64,000 nt of DNA from Vibrio coralliilyticus ATCC BAA-450 (GCF_000176135.1 NZ_ACZN01000015.1:186001-250000); one strand, 5' to 3'. Positions 51,246-61,180 are shown, counted from the stretch's first letter. A program made the numbers and translations. The notes: generated by a model not told the origin, from the sequence alone.

Positions 51246-51594
51246 AGGACTCTCTCACTCCAGTATCGGGCCTTAAAAACTAAAATTCAGTTGAAAGATT
51301 CAACTTTCAGCGTAAAAAATTGATGAAAGTTAATATTCTTTCAAATTTTTTTGTTATTATTGGCTATTATCGTTATCCTTTGCAGGCCCACAATCTCATT
51401 GTTGCTGTTATTTACAATTTAAGCAACTCTCGGGACCCTTCTGCAGCGGATGCAAGAGCAGTGAGCGGGAATCACTGCTGTCTTTTATACGGAATTCGAA
51501 GTTTTTTTGACCAAGATTAGTACGCAGCCTTTTGAGCTTCGTCTATTCTTGTGATTAATTTTTTATCCTAATTGATTATTACAGGTAGTCACTC
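51246..51594. promoter_or_regulatory. 349-base divergent regulatory region between yfbV and ackA
   Basis: It holds two similar inverted repeats: TGAAAG-N6-CTTTCA (51292-51309) and TGAAAG-N8-CTTTCA (51324-51343). It also has a hairpin AGCAGTGA/TCACTGCT (51457-51479) followed by GTCTTTTA, which could be a weak attenuator in the ackA leader. Likely promoters for both genes are here. The 66-codon plus-strand frame at 51320-51520 is not protein-like. Confidence 0.5.
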
Positions 51595-52791
51595 ATGTCT
51601 AAGCTAGTTTTAGTTTTAAACTGCGGTAGTTCTTCTCTTAAGTTCGCGATTGTCGATGCAGAAAACGGCAACGAGCACCTAACAGGTCTTGCTGAATGTC
51701 TTCACCTTCCTGAAGCACGTATCAAATGGAAACTGGATGGTAAGCACGAAGCACAACTAGGTGAAGGTGCAGCACACGATGAAGCGCTTTCTTTCATCGT
51801 AGAAACTATTCTTGCTTCTAAGCCAGAACTTGCAGATCAACTGAAAGCAGTTGGTCACCGTGTTGTACACGGCGGTGAGAAGTTCACTCAATCTGCTCTT
51901 ATCACTGACGACGTTCTTAAAGGTATCGAAGACTGTGCAACACTAGCACCTCTTCATAACCCAGCGGCTATCATCGGTATTAAAGCGGCTCAAAAAGCAT
52001 TCCCTAGCCTGCCAATGTCAGCGGTATTCGATACGGCTTTCCACCAGTCTATGCCAGAAGAAGCGTACCTATACGCCCTTCCATACAACCTGTACAAAGA
52101 GCACGGTATCCGTCGCTACGGTATGCACGGTACATCTCACCTATTCATCGCTCGCGAAGCAGCTGAGCGCCTAGGTAAGCCTGCAGATGAACTAAACATC
52201 ATCAACTGTCACCTAGGTAACGGTGCATCTGTTTGTGCAATCAAAAACGGTAAGTCTGTAGATACTTCAATGGGTCTAACTCCACTTGAAGGCCTAGTAA
52301 TGGGTACTCGTTGTGGTGATATCGATCCTGCGATCATCTTCCACCTACACGACGCACTTGGTTACTCTGTAGAGCAAATCAACACTATGCTAACTAAAGA
52401 GTCTGGCCTTGCTGGTCTAACTGAAGTTACATCTGACTGCCGTTTCGTTGAAGACAACTACGGTGAGAAAGAAGAAGCAACTCGCGCGATGGACGTATTC
52501 TGCCACCGCCTAGCGAAGTACGTGGCTGGTTACACTGCGACTCTAGAAGGTCGTCTAGACGCGATCGTATTCACAGGTGGTATCGGTGAAAACTCTGGTC
52601 CAATCCGCGAGATGGTTCTTAACCGTCTAGGCGTATTCGGTATCGAAGTTGACGGAGAAGCTAACCTGAAAGCACGTTTTGGCGGCGAAGGTACTATCAC
52701 TACAGCTGACAGCCGCATCCCAGCGATGGTTATCTCTACTAACGAAGAGCTCGTTATCGCTGAAGACACTGCACGTCTAGCAGGTCTTTAA
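51595..52791 (+). CDS. ackA: Acetate kinase
   Basis: The 398-residue cytoplasmic enzyme makes ATP and acetate from acetyl phosphate (or the reverse). The N-terminal [10 protein letters not shown] signature of ASKHA kinases is clear. The [14 protein letters not shown] stretch is the family hallmark. It is followed by pta, 120 bases away across a terminator, so pta may have its own promoter. Codon bias is strong. Confidence 0.97.
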   Translation: MSKLVLVLNCGSSSLKFAIVDAENGNEHLTGLAECLHLPEARIKWKLDGKHEAQLGEGAAHDEALSFIVETILASKPELADQLKAVGHRVVHGGEKFTQSALITDDVLKGIEDCATLAPLHNPAAIIGIKAAQKAFPSLPMSAVFDTAFHQSMPEEAYLYALPYNLYKEHGIRRYGMHGTSHLFIAREAAERLGKPADELNIINCHLGNGASVCAIKNGKSVDTSMGLTPLEGLVMGTRCGDIDPAIIFHLHDALGYSVEQINTMLTKESGLAGLTEVTSDCRFVEDNYGEKEEATRAMDVFCHRLAKYVAGYTATLEGRLDAIVFTGGIGENSGPIREMVLNRLGVFGIEVDGEANLKARFGGEGTITTADSRIPAMVISTNEELVIAEDTARLAGL

Positions 52792-52797
52792 TTGACT

Positions 52798-52832
52798 CAA
52801 CCGGCTGACTTTTAAGTCAGCCGGTTTTCTTA
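52798..52832 (+). terminator. Intrinsic terminator of ackA
   Basis: AACCGGCTGACTT/AAGTCAGCCGGTT with a short loop is followed by TTCTT. It lies between ackA and pta and would limit read-through. Confidence 0.85.
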
Positions 52833-52911
52833 CTAAGGGGCGTAACTCCTATTCCATCTCAGGGAATACGAAGTTGGGCTTTTATCTAAAATAGCTAAAG
52901 GTACTCTACGA

Positions 52912-55056
52912 ATGTCTCGTACTATTATGCTTATCCCTGCCAGCGCTGGTGTTGGTCTTACTAGTGTAAGCATGGGTGTTCTTCGCGCAATGGAGCGCAA
53001 AGGCGTTAAGGTTTCTTTCTACAAGCCAATTTGTCAGCCACGCTCAGGTGGTGATCAACCAGATCTGACTTCAACGATCGTTGGTTATAACAGCGATATG
53101 AAGATCGGTGAACCTTTGGCAATGTCTGTAGCTGAGAGCCTGATTGGTAACGACAACATGGACGAGCTGCTGGAAACAGTAGTAGAGCGTTACAACCAGA
53201 TCAACAAAGACGCGGACGTTACGTTAATCGAAGGTCTTGTACCTACTCGTAAGCACCCATTTGCGAACCAAGTGAATGCGGAAATCGCAGCAACACTTGG
53301 CGCAGAGATCGTACTTGTTGCGACACCAGGCACAGATAACCCTGCGCAGCTTAAAGAGCGTATCGAAGTCGCATGTTCGAACTTCGGCGGTACTAAGAAC
53401 AAGAATATCTCCGGCGTAATCATCAACAAGCTTAACGCTCCAGTTGATGAAGCAGGCCGTACTCGCCCGGACCTGTCAGAAATCTTTGATGATGCAGACA
53501 GCGCGAAGCAAAACGAAATGAAAGTGATGGAGATCTTTAACACATCTCCAATCCGCGTTCTTGGCTGCGTGCCATGGAGCATTGACCTGATCGCTACTCG
53601 TGCAATCGACATGGCGAAGCACCTCAATGCAGACATCATCAACGAAGGTGATATCAACACTCGTCGTATCAAGAGCATCACGTTCTGTGCACGTTCACTA
53701 CCAAACATGATTGAGCACTTTAAGCATGGCTCTCTATTGGTAACCTCTGCGGACCGCCCAGACGTAATTGTTGCAGCAGCACTTGCAGCAATGAATGGTG
53801 TGGATATTGGTGCGGTTCTTCTAACGGGTGGCTACGACATTCCTGAAGAAATCGTTGGTCTTTGTAAGCCAGCGTTTGACACCGGCCTTCCAATCTTCAA
53901 AGCACAAGGCAACACTTGGCAGACATCTCTGAACTTACAGAGCTTCAGCCTTGAAGTACCTGAAGATGATAAAGAGCGTATCGAGTTCATCAACGAACAC
54001 GTTGCTGGCCACATCGATGGCAACTGGATTGAGTCTATGACGGAAGGCACTCAAAAGTCTCGCCGTCTAAGCCCACCAGCATTCCGTTACCAGCTTACTG
54101 AGTTCGCTCGTCGTGCAGGTAAACGTATCGTTCTGCCTGAAGGTGATGAACCACGTACCGTTAAAGCGGCGGCTATCTGTGCCGAGCGCGGTATTGCAGA
54201 GTGTGTGCTTCTGGGTAACCCAGAAGAGATCAAACGTGTTGCAGCACAACAAGGCGTTGAGCTAGGTACCGGTGTAACTATCATCAACTCTGATGAAGTA
54301 CGTGAAAATTACGTTGCGCGTCTAGTTGAGCTACGTGGTGCGAAAGGCATGACGGAAGTTGTGGCTCGTGAGAAGCTACAAGATTCAGTATTCCTTGGCA
54401 CTATGATGCTAGAAAACGATGAAGTTGACGGTCTGGTTTCTGGTGCTGTTCATACAACAGCAAACACGATTGTCCCGCCATTCCAGATCATCAAGACTGC
54501 ACCAAATGCGTCTATCGTATCTTCAGTATTCTTCATGCTTCTGCCTGATCAAGTACTGGTTTACGGTGACTGTGCAATCAACCCAGATCCAACGGCTGAA
54601 CAGCTTGCTGAAATCGCTATCCAATCGGCGGATTCTGCAGCGGCATTTGGTATCGACCCGCGTGTTGCAATGATCTCATACTCTACTGGTGAATCTGGTA
54701 AGGGTGCAGACGTTGATAAAGTACGTGAAGCGACGAAACTAGCTCAAGAGAAGCGTCCTGATCTTGTCATCGATGGTCCTCTTCAGTACGACGCGGCTAT
54801 TATGGAAAACGTGGCAGCATCTAAAGCGCCAAACTCTCCAGTAGCAGGTAAAGCGACCGTATTTGTATTCCCAGACCTAAACACGGGTAACACGACTTAC
54901 AAAGCGGTACAACGTTCAGCAGACCTAGTCTCTATCGGTCCAATGTTGCAAGGTATGCGCAAGCCTGTAAACGACTTGTCTCGCGGTGCACTAGTAGACG
55001 ATATTGTTTACACAATCGCTCTGACGGCAATTCAGGCAGACCAAGAGCAAAACTAA
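52912..55056 (+). CDS. pta: Phosphate acetyltransferase
   Basis: The 714-residue enzyme has the same length as E. coli Pta. An N-terminal P-loop-like region (about 1-200), a DRTGG domain (about 210-330) and the C-terminal catalytic domain with [17 protein letters not shown] are visible. It converts acetyl-CoA to acetyl phosphate. The long form is regulated in enterobacteria by pyruvate and NADH. Codon bias is as in ackA. Confidence 0.97.
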   Translation: MSRTIMLIPASAGVGLTSVSMGVLRAMERKGVKVSFYKPICQPRSGGDQPDLTSTIVGYNSDMKIGEPLAMSVAESLIGNDNMDELLETVVERYNQINKDADVTLIEGLVPTRKHPFANQVNAEIAATLGAEIVLVATPGTDNPAQLKERIEVACSNFGGTKNKNISGVIINKLNAPVDEAGRTRPDLSEIFDDADSAKQNEMKVMEIFNTSPIRVLGCVPWSIDLIATRAIDMAKHLNADIINEGDINTRRIKSITFCARSLPNMIEHFKHGSLLVTSADRPDVIVAAALAAMNGVDIGAVLLTGGYDIPEEIVGLCKPAFDTGLPIFKAQGNTWQTSLNLQSFSLEVPEDDKERIEFINEHVAGHIDGNWIESMTEGTQKSRRLSPPAFRYQLTEFARRAGKRIVLPEGDEPRTVKAAAICAERGIAECVLLGNPEEIKRVAAQQGVELGTGVTIINSDEVRENYVARLVELRGAKGMTEVVAREKLQDSVFLGTMMLENDEVDGLVSGAVHTTANTIVPPFQIIKTAPNASIVSSVFFMLLPDQVLVYGDCAINPDPTAEQLAEIAIQSADSAAAFGIDPRVAMISYSTGESGKGADVDKVREATKLAQEKRPDLVIDGPLQYDAAIMENVAASKAPNSPVAGKATVFVFPDLNTGNTTYKAVQRSADLVSIGPMLQGMRKPVNDLSRGALVDDIVYTIALTAIQADQEQN

Positions 55057-55079
55057 GCTCTATTGGTTTATGTTGATGA

Positions 55080-55116
55080 AAAAGCAGCAGTATTTTACTG
55101 CTGCTTTTTTTTATTG
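55080..55116 (+). terminator. Intrinsic terminator of pta
   Basis: AAAGCAGCAGTA/TACTGCTGCTTT followed by a long T-run. Confidence 0.9.
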
Positions 55117-55151
55117 CTACACTTATCCCAAACGTCATGCTTGGGTTTCAA

Positions 55152-56159
55152 ATGTCAGTAAAGCTATTTTCCTCACAAGCCTCACTCGAACAAAATGTTC
55201 TGAAAATCACCAGCTTTTTTCTGGCGATCACAGGCACAGGCTTTACGATTGTTAACTTTTTTTTCTGGGACTTACCAAAGTTCGGTGTTATCGACTCTAT
55301 CTATACCGCTATCTGTATCTACGTGTATTTGAGAATCGAATTTGGCCATTACAGGCCTTGGCATTCGGCGCTACTGATTTCTGGTCTCACTGCCCTGCTT
55401 ATCTACAGCATGGCAGTTGCAGATGGCTACTCTGTTCTGGTTTTTTGGGCATTTTGTTTTCCCGCTTTGTACCACATATTTTTTAACCGTTATATCGCTT
55501 CAGCCATCACATTCGCCTTCTATTTAGTTGCGATTTCTATCCTTGCCTCATATCCACCACTAATCAATTCGACACCCTATACCTTAATCAACTTCACCAT
55601 TCCTTACTTTCTAATTTGGGCGATCTCTTTTGTTCATGAGGATATGCAAACCAAGATCAAAGGCAAGCTCAGTGATGCAGCTCTCCTAGATCCATTGACC
55701 GGAGCAAAAAATCGCTTAGCTCTTGAAGCAGACACGTCCGACAATCCGGATTTGGTTCACAATCACTACCTTGTACACTTTGACCTCGACCACTTTAAAC
55801 GAGTCAATGACAACTATGGCCATGCCGCAGGTGACACAGTATTAAAAATGGTCGCTAAAATCGTAGGTCAGCAAGTACGCCAAGATGCATTTTATCGAGT
55901 TGGCGGCGAAGAGTTTTGCACTATTTTTTCAGCGCCCGACAAAGAAAGCGCGTTCAGCATTGCCAACGCACTGAGAGAGAAGTTAAGTCAGACACCCATA
56001 TCGATTGGAGATCAAACTCTGCAAGTGACGCTTAGTGGAGGATTATGCGAATTGGTCGTCGAGGAAGGTACCGTCCGAATTGACGAAACAATGAAGATAA
56101 CAGATGCGGCCCTGTACCAAGCGAAAGCACAGGGCCGTAATCAGGTTATTGCTATTTAA
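55152..56159 (+). CDS. Membrane-bound GGDEF diguanylate cyclase
   Basis: The 335-residue protein has an N-terminal membrane region of about five or six helices to about residue 165, with no recognised sensor domain. The GGDEF domain has DPLTGAKNRLALE, FDLDHFKRVNDNYGHAAGD and the active-site motif GGEEF at 251-255, so catalysis to c-di-GMP is expected. The inhibitory I-site (RxxD, five residues before GGEEF) reads VRQD here, so product inhibition may be absent. Start ATG 55152 has a weak GGG upstream; ATG 55137 is in frame too and cannot be excluded. It overlaps the convergent yqjG stop by 4 bases. Confidence 0.85.
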   Translation: MSVKLFSSQASLEQNVLKITSFFLAITGTGFTIVNFFFWDLPKFGVIDSIYTAICIYVYLRIEFGHYRPWHSALLISGLTALLIYSMAVADGYSVLVFWAFCFPALYHIFFNRYIASAITFAFYLVAISILASYPPLINSTPYTLINFTIPYFLIWAISFVHEDMQTKIKGKLSDAALLDPLTGAKNRLALEADTSDNPDLVHNHYLVHFDLDHFKRVNDNYGHAAGDTVLKMVAKIVGQQVRQDAFYRVGGEEFCTIFSAPDKESAFSIANALREKLSQTPISIGDQTLQVTLSGGLCELVVEEGTVRIDETMKITDAALYQAKAQGRNQVIAI

Positions 56160-57100
56160 ATACTCTCTCGACCGTGAGCAGATTCTAGGTCAAGCTCGGG
56201 GCCTTTGGGAACCACTTGCGTTGGGTTGATTCCTGTGTGGCTAAAGTAGTAATGACGCTTGATATGATAAAAGTCGGTCGTGTCTGCAATCCCTTCTACC
56301 TGATACAACTCTTTCATATACCCGTGCAAGTTTGGATAGTCGGCAATGCGCTTTTTATTGCATTTGAAGTGACCGACATACACGGCATCAAATCGAATCA
56401 ATGTTGTAAACAATCGCCAATCCGCTTCAGTGATAACATTACCTGCAAGATAACGGTGGGTTGCTAAATACGTGTCGATCCGATCAAGCGCTTCAAACAA
56501 ATTGTCGTAAGCTTCTTCGTAGGCTTCCTGAGCCGTTGCAAACCCGCAACGATATACACCATTATTCACATTGGGATATATGTAATCATTCCACTCGTCC
56601 ACCAACGTTCTTAACTCATCCGGGTAGTAGTCATCTTGATTGCCCGTGAGTTCGTTAAACTCTGAGTTAAACATGCGGATAATCTCTGAAGATTCGTTGC
56701 TCACTATCGTATTATGCTTTTTATCCCACAGCACTGGCACCGTAACGCGCCCCGTGTAATCTGATTTAGCTTGAGTGTAGATTTGGTGCATTCGAGTATG
56801 CCCAAATAAAGGCTCAGGCAAGCCCATTTGCCAACCCTCTCCCATCATATCTGGGCACACCACAGTCACATCAATATGCTCTTCTAGCTTTTTCAGTTTT
56901 CGGAATATGAGGGTACGATGAGCCCACGGGCAAGCGAGCGATACGTATAAATGATAGCGACCTGATTCAGGCTGAAACTTGGCATTAGGCTTATTTTCCA
57001 CCCATTCTCGAAACCCAGCATCTTCTCGGACAAACTTACCGCCACTGGTTTTAGTGTCATACCAAACGTCTTGCCATTTACCTTCTACTAACTTGCCCAT
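56156..57100 (-). CDS. yqjG: Glutathionyl-hydroquinone reductase (YqjG family)
   Basis: The 314-residue protein is of the Xi-class glutathione transferase type. The catalytic cysteine is C57 in the LACPWAHRT motif, typical of GS-hydroquinone reductases. A helical C-terminal GST domain follows. It reduces glutathionyl-hydroquinones to hydroquinones, a quinone detoxification or recycling step. It is the only gene on its transcript, with a 158-base region to the end of oppF. Confidence 0.92.
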   Translation of the reverse strand: MGKLVEGKWQDVWYDTKTSGGKFVREDAGFREWVENKPNAKFQPESGRYHLYVSLACPWAHRTLIFRKLKKLEEHIDVTVVCPDMMGEGWQMGLPEPLFGHTRMHQIYTQAKSDYTGRVTVPVLWDKKHNTIVSNESSEIIRMFNSEFNELTGNQDDYYPDELRTLVDEWNDYIYPNVNNGVYRCGFATAQEAYEEAYDNLFEALDRIDTYLATHRYLAGNVITEADWRLFTTLIRFDAVYVGHFKCNKKRIADYPNLHGYMKELYQVEGIADTTDFYHIKRHYYFSHTGINPTQVVPKGPELDLESAHGRESI

Positions 57101-57142
57101 ATCACACTCTCAACTGATTAATATCTATAGACTAAGTATAAA

Positions 57143-57180
57143 AAAAGCCAGCTTACTCTAAAGCAGAATAAGTTGGCTTT
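57143..57180 (-). terminator. Second terminator-like hairpin downstream of oppF
   Basis: AAAGCCAGCTTA/TAAGTTGGCTTT is followed on the minus strand by seven T, placed after the OppZ terminator. The two in tandem would block read-through toward yqjG. Confidence 0.75.
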
Positions 57181-57201
57181 GTTGTTCGAATTATTTGAAG
57201 T

Positions 57202-57235
57202 AAAAAAAGCGCGACTCCCGAAGGACGCCGCGCTT
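57202..57235 (-). terminator. Terminator of oppABCDF and of the OppZ RNA
   Basis: A 7-bp GC-rich stem AAGCGCG/CGCGCTT extended by an inner stem with one bulge and a TTCG tetraloop, then a run of seven T. Confidence 0.93.
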
Positions 57236-57258
57236 AAGCCCGTCACAGGCTGAATCGG
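57202..57258 (-). ncRNA. oppZ: OppZ-like 3'-UTR small RNA of the opp operon
   Basis: The stretch from the oppF stop to the end of its terminator (AAGCGCG...CGCGCTT, TTCG loop, seven T) corresponds in place and size to OppZ, recalled as an RNase E-processed, Hfq-bound sRNA from the V. cholerae oppF 3' end that represses oppBCDF. It contains TTCAGCCTGTGACGG (57254 down to 57240), which pairs at 14 of 15 positions with the oppB leader at 61131-61117 (mRNA CCGTCACAGACTGAA). The 5' end is a guess; the terminator end is firm. Confidence 0.8.
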
Positions 57259-58251
57259 CTAGACACTGACATGCAGGCAAGATACGGCATGAACATCACT
57301 GCCCTGTATAGACGGTTTCGTATTAGCACACGCTTCTGTTGCCTGAGGGCAACGAGTACGGAATACACAACCAGACGGCGGGCTGATTGGAGATGGTAGA
57401 TCACCTTCCAGCATTTCGATCTGCTTATTGCGTTCAAGGTGCGGATCAGGAATTGGTACCGCTGACATCAAAGCGCGTGTGTAAGGGTGCTTAGGATCAG
57501 CGAATAACGATTCAGCTTCACCCAGCTCTACAGCATTACCCAAATACATAACCAATACGCGGTCAGAGATATGTTTAACTACTGATAAATCGTGTGCGAT
57601 AAAGACAAGGGATAACCCTAGCTCTTTTTGCAGCTCTTTCAGAAGGTTCACAACCTGAGCCTGAATAGACACATCCAAAGCAGAAACGGGCTCATCACAG
57701 ATGATCATCTTAGGCTTGAGGATAAGTGCACGAGCGATACCAATTCGCTGACACTGACCACCTGAGAATTCGTGTGGGTAGCGGTTGATTACGTTAGGCA
57801 GAAGACCTACTTTGGCCATCATCTCTTTAACGCGATCTTTTACTTCTTCTTTTGACAACTCAGGATAGAAAGTCTCCAGAGGCTCGGCGATGATGTCCCC
57901 AACCGTCATACGCGGGTTAAGCGATGCTAGCGGATCTTGGAAGATCATCTGAATTTCTTTACGCGTTTCGCGGCGCTGTACGTCTTGCATCTTAGTCAGG
58001 TCTTGACCCAACCAAACCACTTCACCATCTGTCGCTTCAACCAAACCGATAATGGCGCGTGCAAACGTCGATTTACCGCAACCCGACTCACCTACTACAC
58101 CTAATGTTTCACCTTCATAAAGGCGAACATTAACACCGTCAACGGCTTTCAGGTTCGATGGCTTAGACCAAGGCCAAGCGGATTTAGACGCAATGCTGAA
58201 GTGAACTTTAAGATCCGATACATCCAGAATTAATTTTTTATCTGCACTCAT
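57259..58251 (-). CDS. oppF: Oligopeptide ABC transporter ATPase OppF
   Basis: The 330-residue ATPase has Walker A GESGCGKST at 54-62, signature SGGQCQRIGIARAL and Walker B MIICDEPVSALD. A C-terminal oligopeptide-transporter extension (PISPPSGCVFRTRCPQA) has four Cys. ATG at 58251 overlaps the oppD stop (ATGA). A 10-codon upstream extension (to 58281) lies in oppD and is not used. Last gene of oppABCDF; the mRNA 3' end makes OppZ. Confidence 0.96.
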   Translation of the reverse strand: MSADKKLILDVSDLKVHFSIASKSAWPWSKPSNLKAVDGVNVRLYEGETLGVVGESGCGKSTFARAIIGLVEATDGEVVWLGQDLTKMQDVQRRETRKEIQMIFQDPLASLNPRMTVGDIIAEPLETFYPELSKEEVKDRVKEMMAKVGLLPNVINRYPHEFSGGQCQRIGIARALILKPKMIICDEPVSALDVSIQAQVVNLLKELQKELGLSLVFIAHDLSVVKHISDRVLVMYLGNAVELGEAESLFADPKHPYTRALMSAVPIPDPHLERNKQIEMLEGDLPSPISPPSGCVFRTRCPQATEACANTKPSIQGSDVHAVSCLHVSV

Positions 58252-59222
58252 TTTTCCCAAGCCTCCCATTCTGAAAAACATGCACGCTGACGACCATCAC
58301 CAAATGGTGTCAGGATTGGCGCTTCACGCTTACAACGATCCATAACACGGTGACAACGCTCTTGATACGGACAACCAGTTGGCAGACGTAGCAAGTTTGG
58401 CGGGTTACCCGGAATCGTCGGCAAAATCTCACCTTCCGTATCTAAACGAGGGATGGCTTTGAGTAGGCCTTCAGCATAAGGGTGGCTTGGTTTGTAGAAG
58501 ATTTCATCGACAGTACCGTACTCCATCGTACGGCCAGCATACATAACAAGCACTTTGTCACATGACCCAGCAACCACACCCAGATCGTGAGTGATCATGA
58601 TGATGGCTGTATTGAATTCATCTTTCAGCTCATTAAGCAGATCCATAATCTGCGCTTGAACGGTTACATCTAGTGCCGTTGTCGGTTCATCTGCAATCAG
58701 TAGTTTAGGGCGACATAGTAATGCCATTGCGATCATTACACGCTGGCGCATACCGCCTGAAAACTCGTGCGGGTACATAGTGATACGCTTACGTGCTTCC
58801 GGAATTTTCACGGCTTCAAGCATGCGCACCGACTCTTCAAACGCTTCTGCTTTACCCATACCTTTATGAAGCATCAGTACTTCCATAAGCTGGTCGCTAA
58901 CTTTCATGTATGGGTTCAAAGACGTCATTGGGTCCTGAAAGATCATCGCGATCTGTTCAGCACGTACTTTATTCAGTTCTTTTTCTGGAAGGTTAAGGAT
59001 TTCCTTACCTTCAAATTTAGCACTACCAGAGATAATGCCGTTTTTTGCCAGCAATCCCATGATAGAGAATACTGTTTGCGATTTTCCTGAACCAGATTCA
59101 CCCACGATACCGAGAGTTTCGCCTTGGTTCAGAGAAAAGTTTAGATCGTTAACTGCGGTAACAATACCATCTTGAGTGGTAAATTCGACACGCAGATCTT
59201 TGACATCTAATAAGCTCATCAT
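58248..59222 (-). CDS. oppD: Oligopeptide ABC transporter ATPase OppD
   Basis: The 324-residue ATPase (323 if the second ATG is used) has Walker A GESGSGKS at 41-48, signature SGGMRQRVMIAMAL and Walker B LLIADEPTTALD, and the C-terminal Cys-rich oligopeptide motif. AAGGAAG precedes the two adjacent ATG codons, so either could be the start. It overlaps oppF by 4 bases and follows oppC by 44 bases. Confidence 0.96.
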   Translation of the reverse strand: MMSLLDVKDLRVEFTTQDGIVTAVNDLNFSLNQGETLGIVGESGSGKSQTVFSIMGLLAKNGIISGSAKFEGKEILNLPEKELNKVRAEQIAMIFQDPMTSLNPYMKVSDQLMEVLMLHKGMGKAEAFEESVRMLEAVKIPEARKRITMYPHEFSGGMRQRVMIAMALLCRPKLLIADEPTTALDVTVQAQIMDLLNELKDEFNTAIIMITHDLGVVAGSCDKVLVMYAGRTMEYGTVDEIFYKPSHPYAEGLLKAIPRLDTEGEILPTIPGNPPNLLRLPTGCPYQERCHRVMDRCKREAPILTPFGDGRQRACFSEWEAWEK

Positions 59223-59266
59223 TGCTTCCTTAATCTTTATAGATTTTATAATTTATTGCTTTTTAC

Positions 59267-60169
59267 TTATCTGTCTTTTGGATCCAGCGCATCGCGCAGA
59301 CCGTCACCGACGTAGTTGAAACAGAACAAAGTTACAACCATGAACGCCGCTGGGAATGTTAGCTGCCAAATAGCAACTTCCATCGTTTGTGCACCCTCTT
59401 GAAGTAGTGCGCCCCAGCTTGTCATCGGCTCCTGGACACCAAGACCAAGGAAGGATAGGAATGACTCAGTCAGAATCATGCTTGGGATTAGCAGCGTCGA
59501 GTATACGGCTACAATACCCAGAACGTTTGGAACAATGTGACGAGTGATAATTTTCCACTTGCTCACACCACAAACATGGGCTGCTTCAATGAACTCTTTG
59601 CTACGTAGACTAAGGGTTTGACCACGTACGATACGCGCCATATCCAGCCATGCAATTGCACCGATCGCAACGAAGATCAAGATGATATTACGACCGAAGA
59701 AGGTAACCAGTACGATAACTAGGAACATGAATGGTACAGCGTACAGAATTTCCAGAATACGCATCATGATACGGTCCACTTTACCGCCGATGAAGCCAGA
59801 AGCCGCACCGTAAAGCGTACCAATCAGTACCGCAACCAACGCGCCCATAACACCAACCATCAACGAGATTCGGCCACCGATAAGTGTACGCACGTATAGA
59901 TCTCGACCTAGGCTATCAGTACCAAACCAATGATCTACACTTGGACCTACATGCATTGCATACCAGTCTGTGTCATCGTAGGCATAAGGGGCGATCATTG
60001 GCAGAACAATAACCGCCAATGTCATTACAAATAGGATAAACAAGCTCACCATTGCCGCTTTGTTACGCATAAAGCGGATACGGGCGTCTTGCCATAAACT
60101 GCGACCTTCGATCTCTAAGTTTTCAGAGAACTTCTCAATCGCTTCAAGGTTTTCTTTTTTCGTTAACAT
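59267..60169 (-). CDS. oppC: Oligopeptide ABC transporter permease OppC
   Basis: The 300-residue inner membrane permease (E. coli OppC 302) has about six TM segments and the EAA-type loop for ATPase contact (EFIEAAHVCGVSKWKIITRHIVPN). ATG at 60169 is used; TTG at 60175 also opens the frame but lies too close to the AGGGA sequence. 15 bases downstream of oppB. Confidence 0.95.
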   Translation of the reverse strand: MLTKKENLEAIEKFSENLEIEGRSLWQDARIRFMRNKAAMVSLFILFVMTLAVIVLPMIAPYAYDDTDWYAMHVGPSVDHWFGTDSLGRDLYVRTLIGGRISLMVGVMGALVAVLIGTLYGAASGFIGGKVDRIMMRILEILYAVPFMFLVIVLVTFFGRNIILIFVAIGAIAWLDMARIVRGQTLSLRSKEFIEAAHVCGVSKWKIITRHIVPNVLGIVAVYSTLLIPSMILTESFLSFLGLGVQEPMTSWGALLQEGAQTMEVAIWQLTFPAAFMVVTLFCFNYVGDGLRDALDPKDR

Positions 60170-60184
60170 AACCAAACTTCCCTG

Positions 60185-61105
60185 TTAGTAGCGAATTTTC
60201 GGGTCAATCATTGCAAGTAAGATATCTACAATCGCGTTGAATAAAATGAATAGGAAACCAATCAGAATGGTTACACCCATTACTAGCGAGTAGTCACGGT
60301 TAAATGCAGCGTTAACGAAAAGCTTACCGATACCTGGCAGGCCGAAGATAGTTTCAATAACTACCGAACCTGTGATGATACCTACGAATGCTGGGCCCAT
60401 GTAAGACACAACAGGGAGAAGTGCTGGCTTAAGAGCATGCTTTACAATTATGTAGCGGTAACTTAGACCTTTTGCACGAGCAGTACGGATAAAGTTACTG
60501 TTCAGCGTTTCAATCATCGAACCACGTGTAATACGGGCGAATGTCGCTACGTAGAGTAAAGACATACCAATGACAGGAAGTACAAGATACTTAAAGCCAC
60601 CATCATGCCAGCCACCCGCAGGGAAGATATTCCAGTGCAGGGAGAATAGATAAATCAGAGCTGGGGCCAGTACAAACGATGGCATTACAACCCCTAGCAT
60701 TGCAGTCGACATTATGGTGTAGTCGACCCAAGTATTCTGCTTCAGCGCAGCAATGGTTCCGACGGTCACCCCCATAATCACGGTAAAGATAAAGGCGATA
60801 AAACCAACCTTTGCCGATACTGGAAGCGCCACCGAGATTAGCTCATTTACAGAGTAATCTAGGTACTTAAATGACGGTCCGAAATCACCTTGTAGAACGT
60901 TGGTCAAATAAGTGGTGTATTGCTCAAATACTGGCTTATCCAGGCCGTATTTAGCTTCGATGTTTGCCATAACTTCTGGCGGAAGAGGACGCTCGCTCGA
61001 GAAAGGGTTACCCGGTGCGAAACGCATTAGAAAGAAAGATACTGTGATCAATACCAACATAGTTGGGATCGCTTCAAATATCCTTTTTGCGATGAATTTA
61101 AGCAT
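60185..61105 (-). CDS. oppB: Oligopeptide ABC transporter permease OppB
   Basis: The 306-residue permease has about six TM segments and the EAA-like loop NFIRTARAKGLSYRYIIVKHALK. It pairs with OppC. Its leader (61106-61241) contains a 10-bp hairpin that may reduce read-through from oppA and a 15-nt stretch complementary to OppZ just upstream of its ribosome-binding site, so translation can be shut by the sRNA made from the 3' end of the same transcript. Confidence 0.95.
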   Translation of the reverse strand: MLKFIAKRIFEAIPTMLVLITVSFFLMRFAPGNPFSSERPLPPEVMANIEAKYGLDKPVFEQYTTYLTNVLQGDFGPSFKYLDYSVNELISVALPVSAKVGFIAFIFTVIMGVTVGTIAALKQNTWVDYTIMSTAMLGVVMPSFVLAPALIYLFSLHWNIFPAGGWHDGGFKYLVLPVIGMSLLYVATFARITRGSMIETLNSNFIRTARAKGLSYRYIIVKHALKPALLPVVSYMGPAFVGIITGSVVIETIFGLPGIGKLFVNAAFNRDYSLVMGVTILIGFLFILFNAIVDILLAMIDPKIRY

Positions 61106-61116
61106 AAACTCACTCT

Positions 61117-61131
61117 TTCAGTCTGTGACGG
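61117..61131 (-). promoter_or_regulatory. Predicted OppZ target site in the oppB leader
   Basis: On the mRNA this 15-nt stretch pairs with OppZ at 14 of 15 positions; the single mismatch is C-A. It ends 12 bases before the oppB ATG, next to the AGAGTGAG ribosome-binding region. The pairing is read directly from the sequence; regulation is inferred from OppZ in V. cholerae. Confidence 0.75.
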
Positions 61132-61180
61132 TTAAAAAGAAAAGGATCAGCCCATATTCCATAAATTTGGACTGAAATAA

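Noticed and set aside
51320..51520. 66-codon frame upstream of ackA
   Set aside because: Overlaps promoter-type inverted repeats and has no protein-like pattern.
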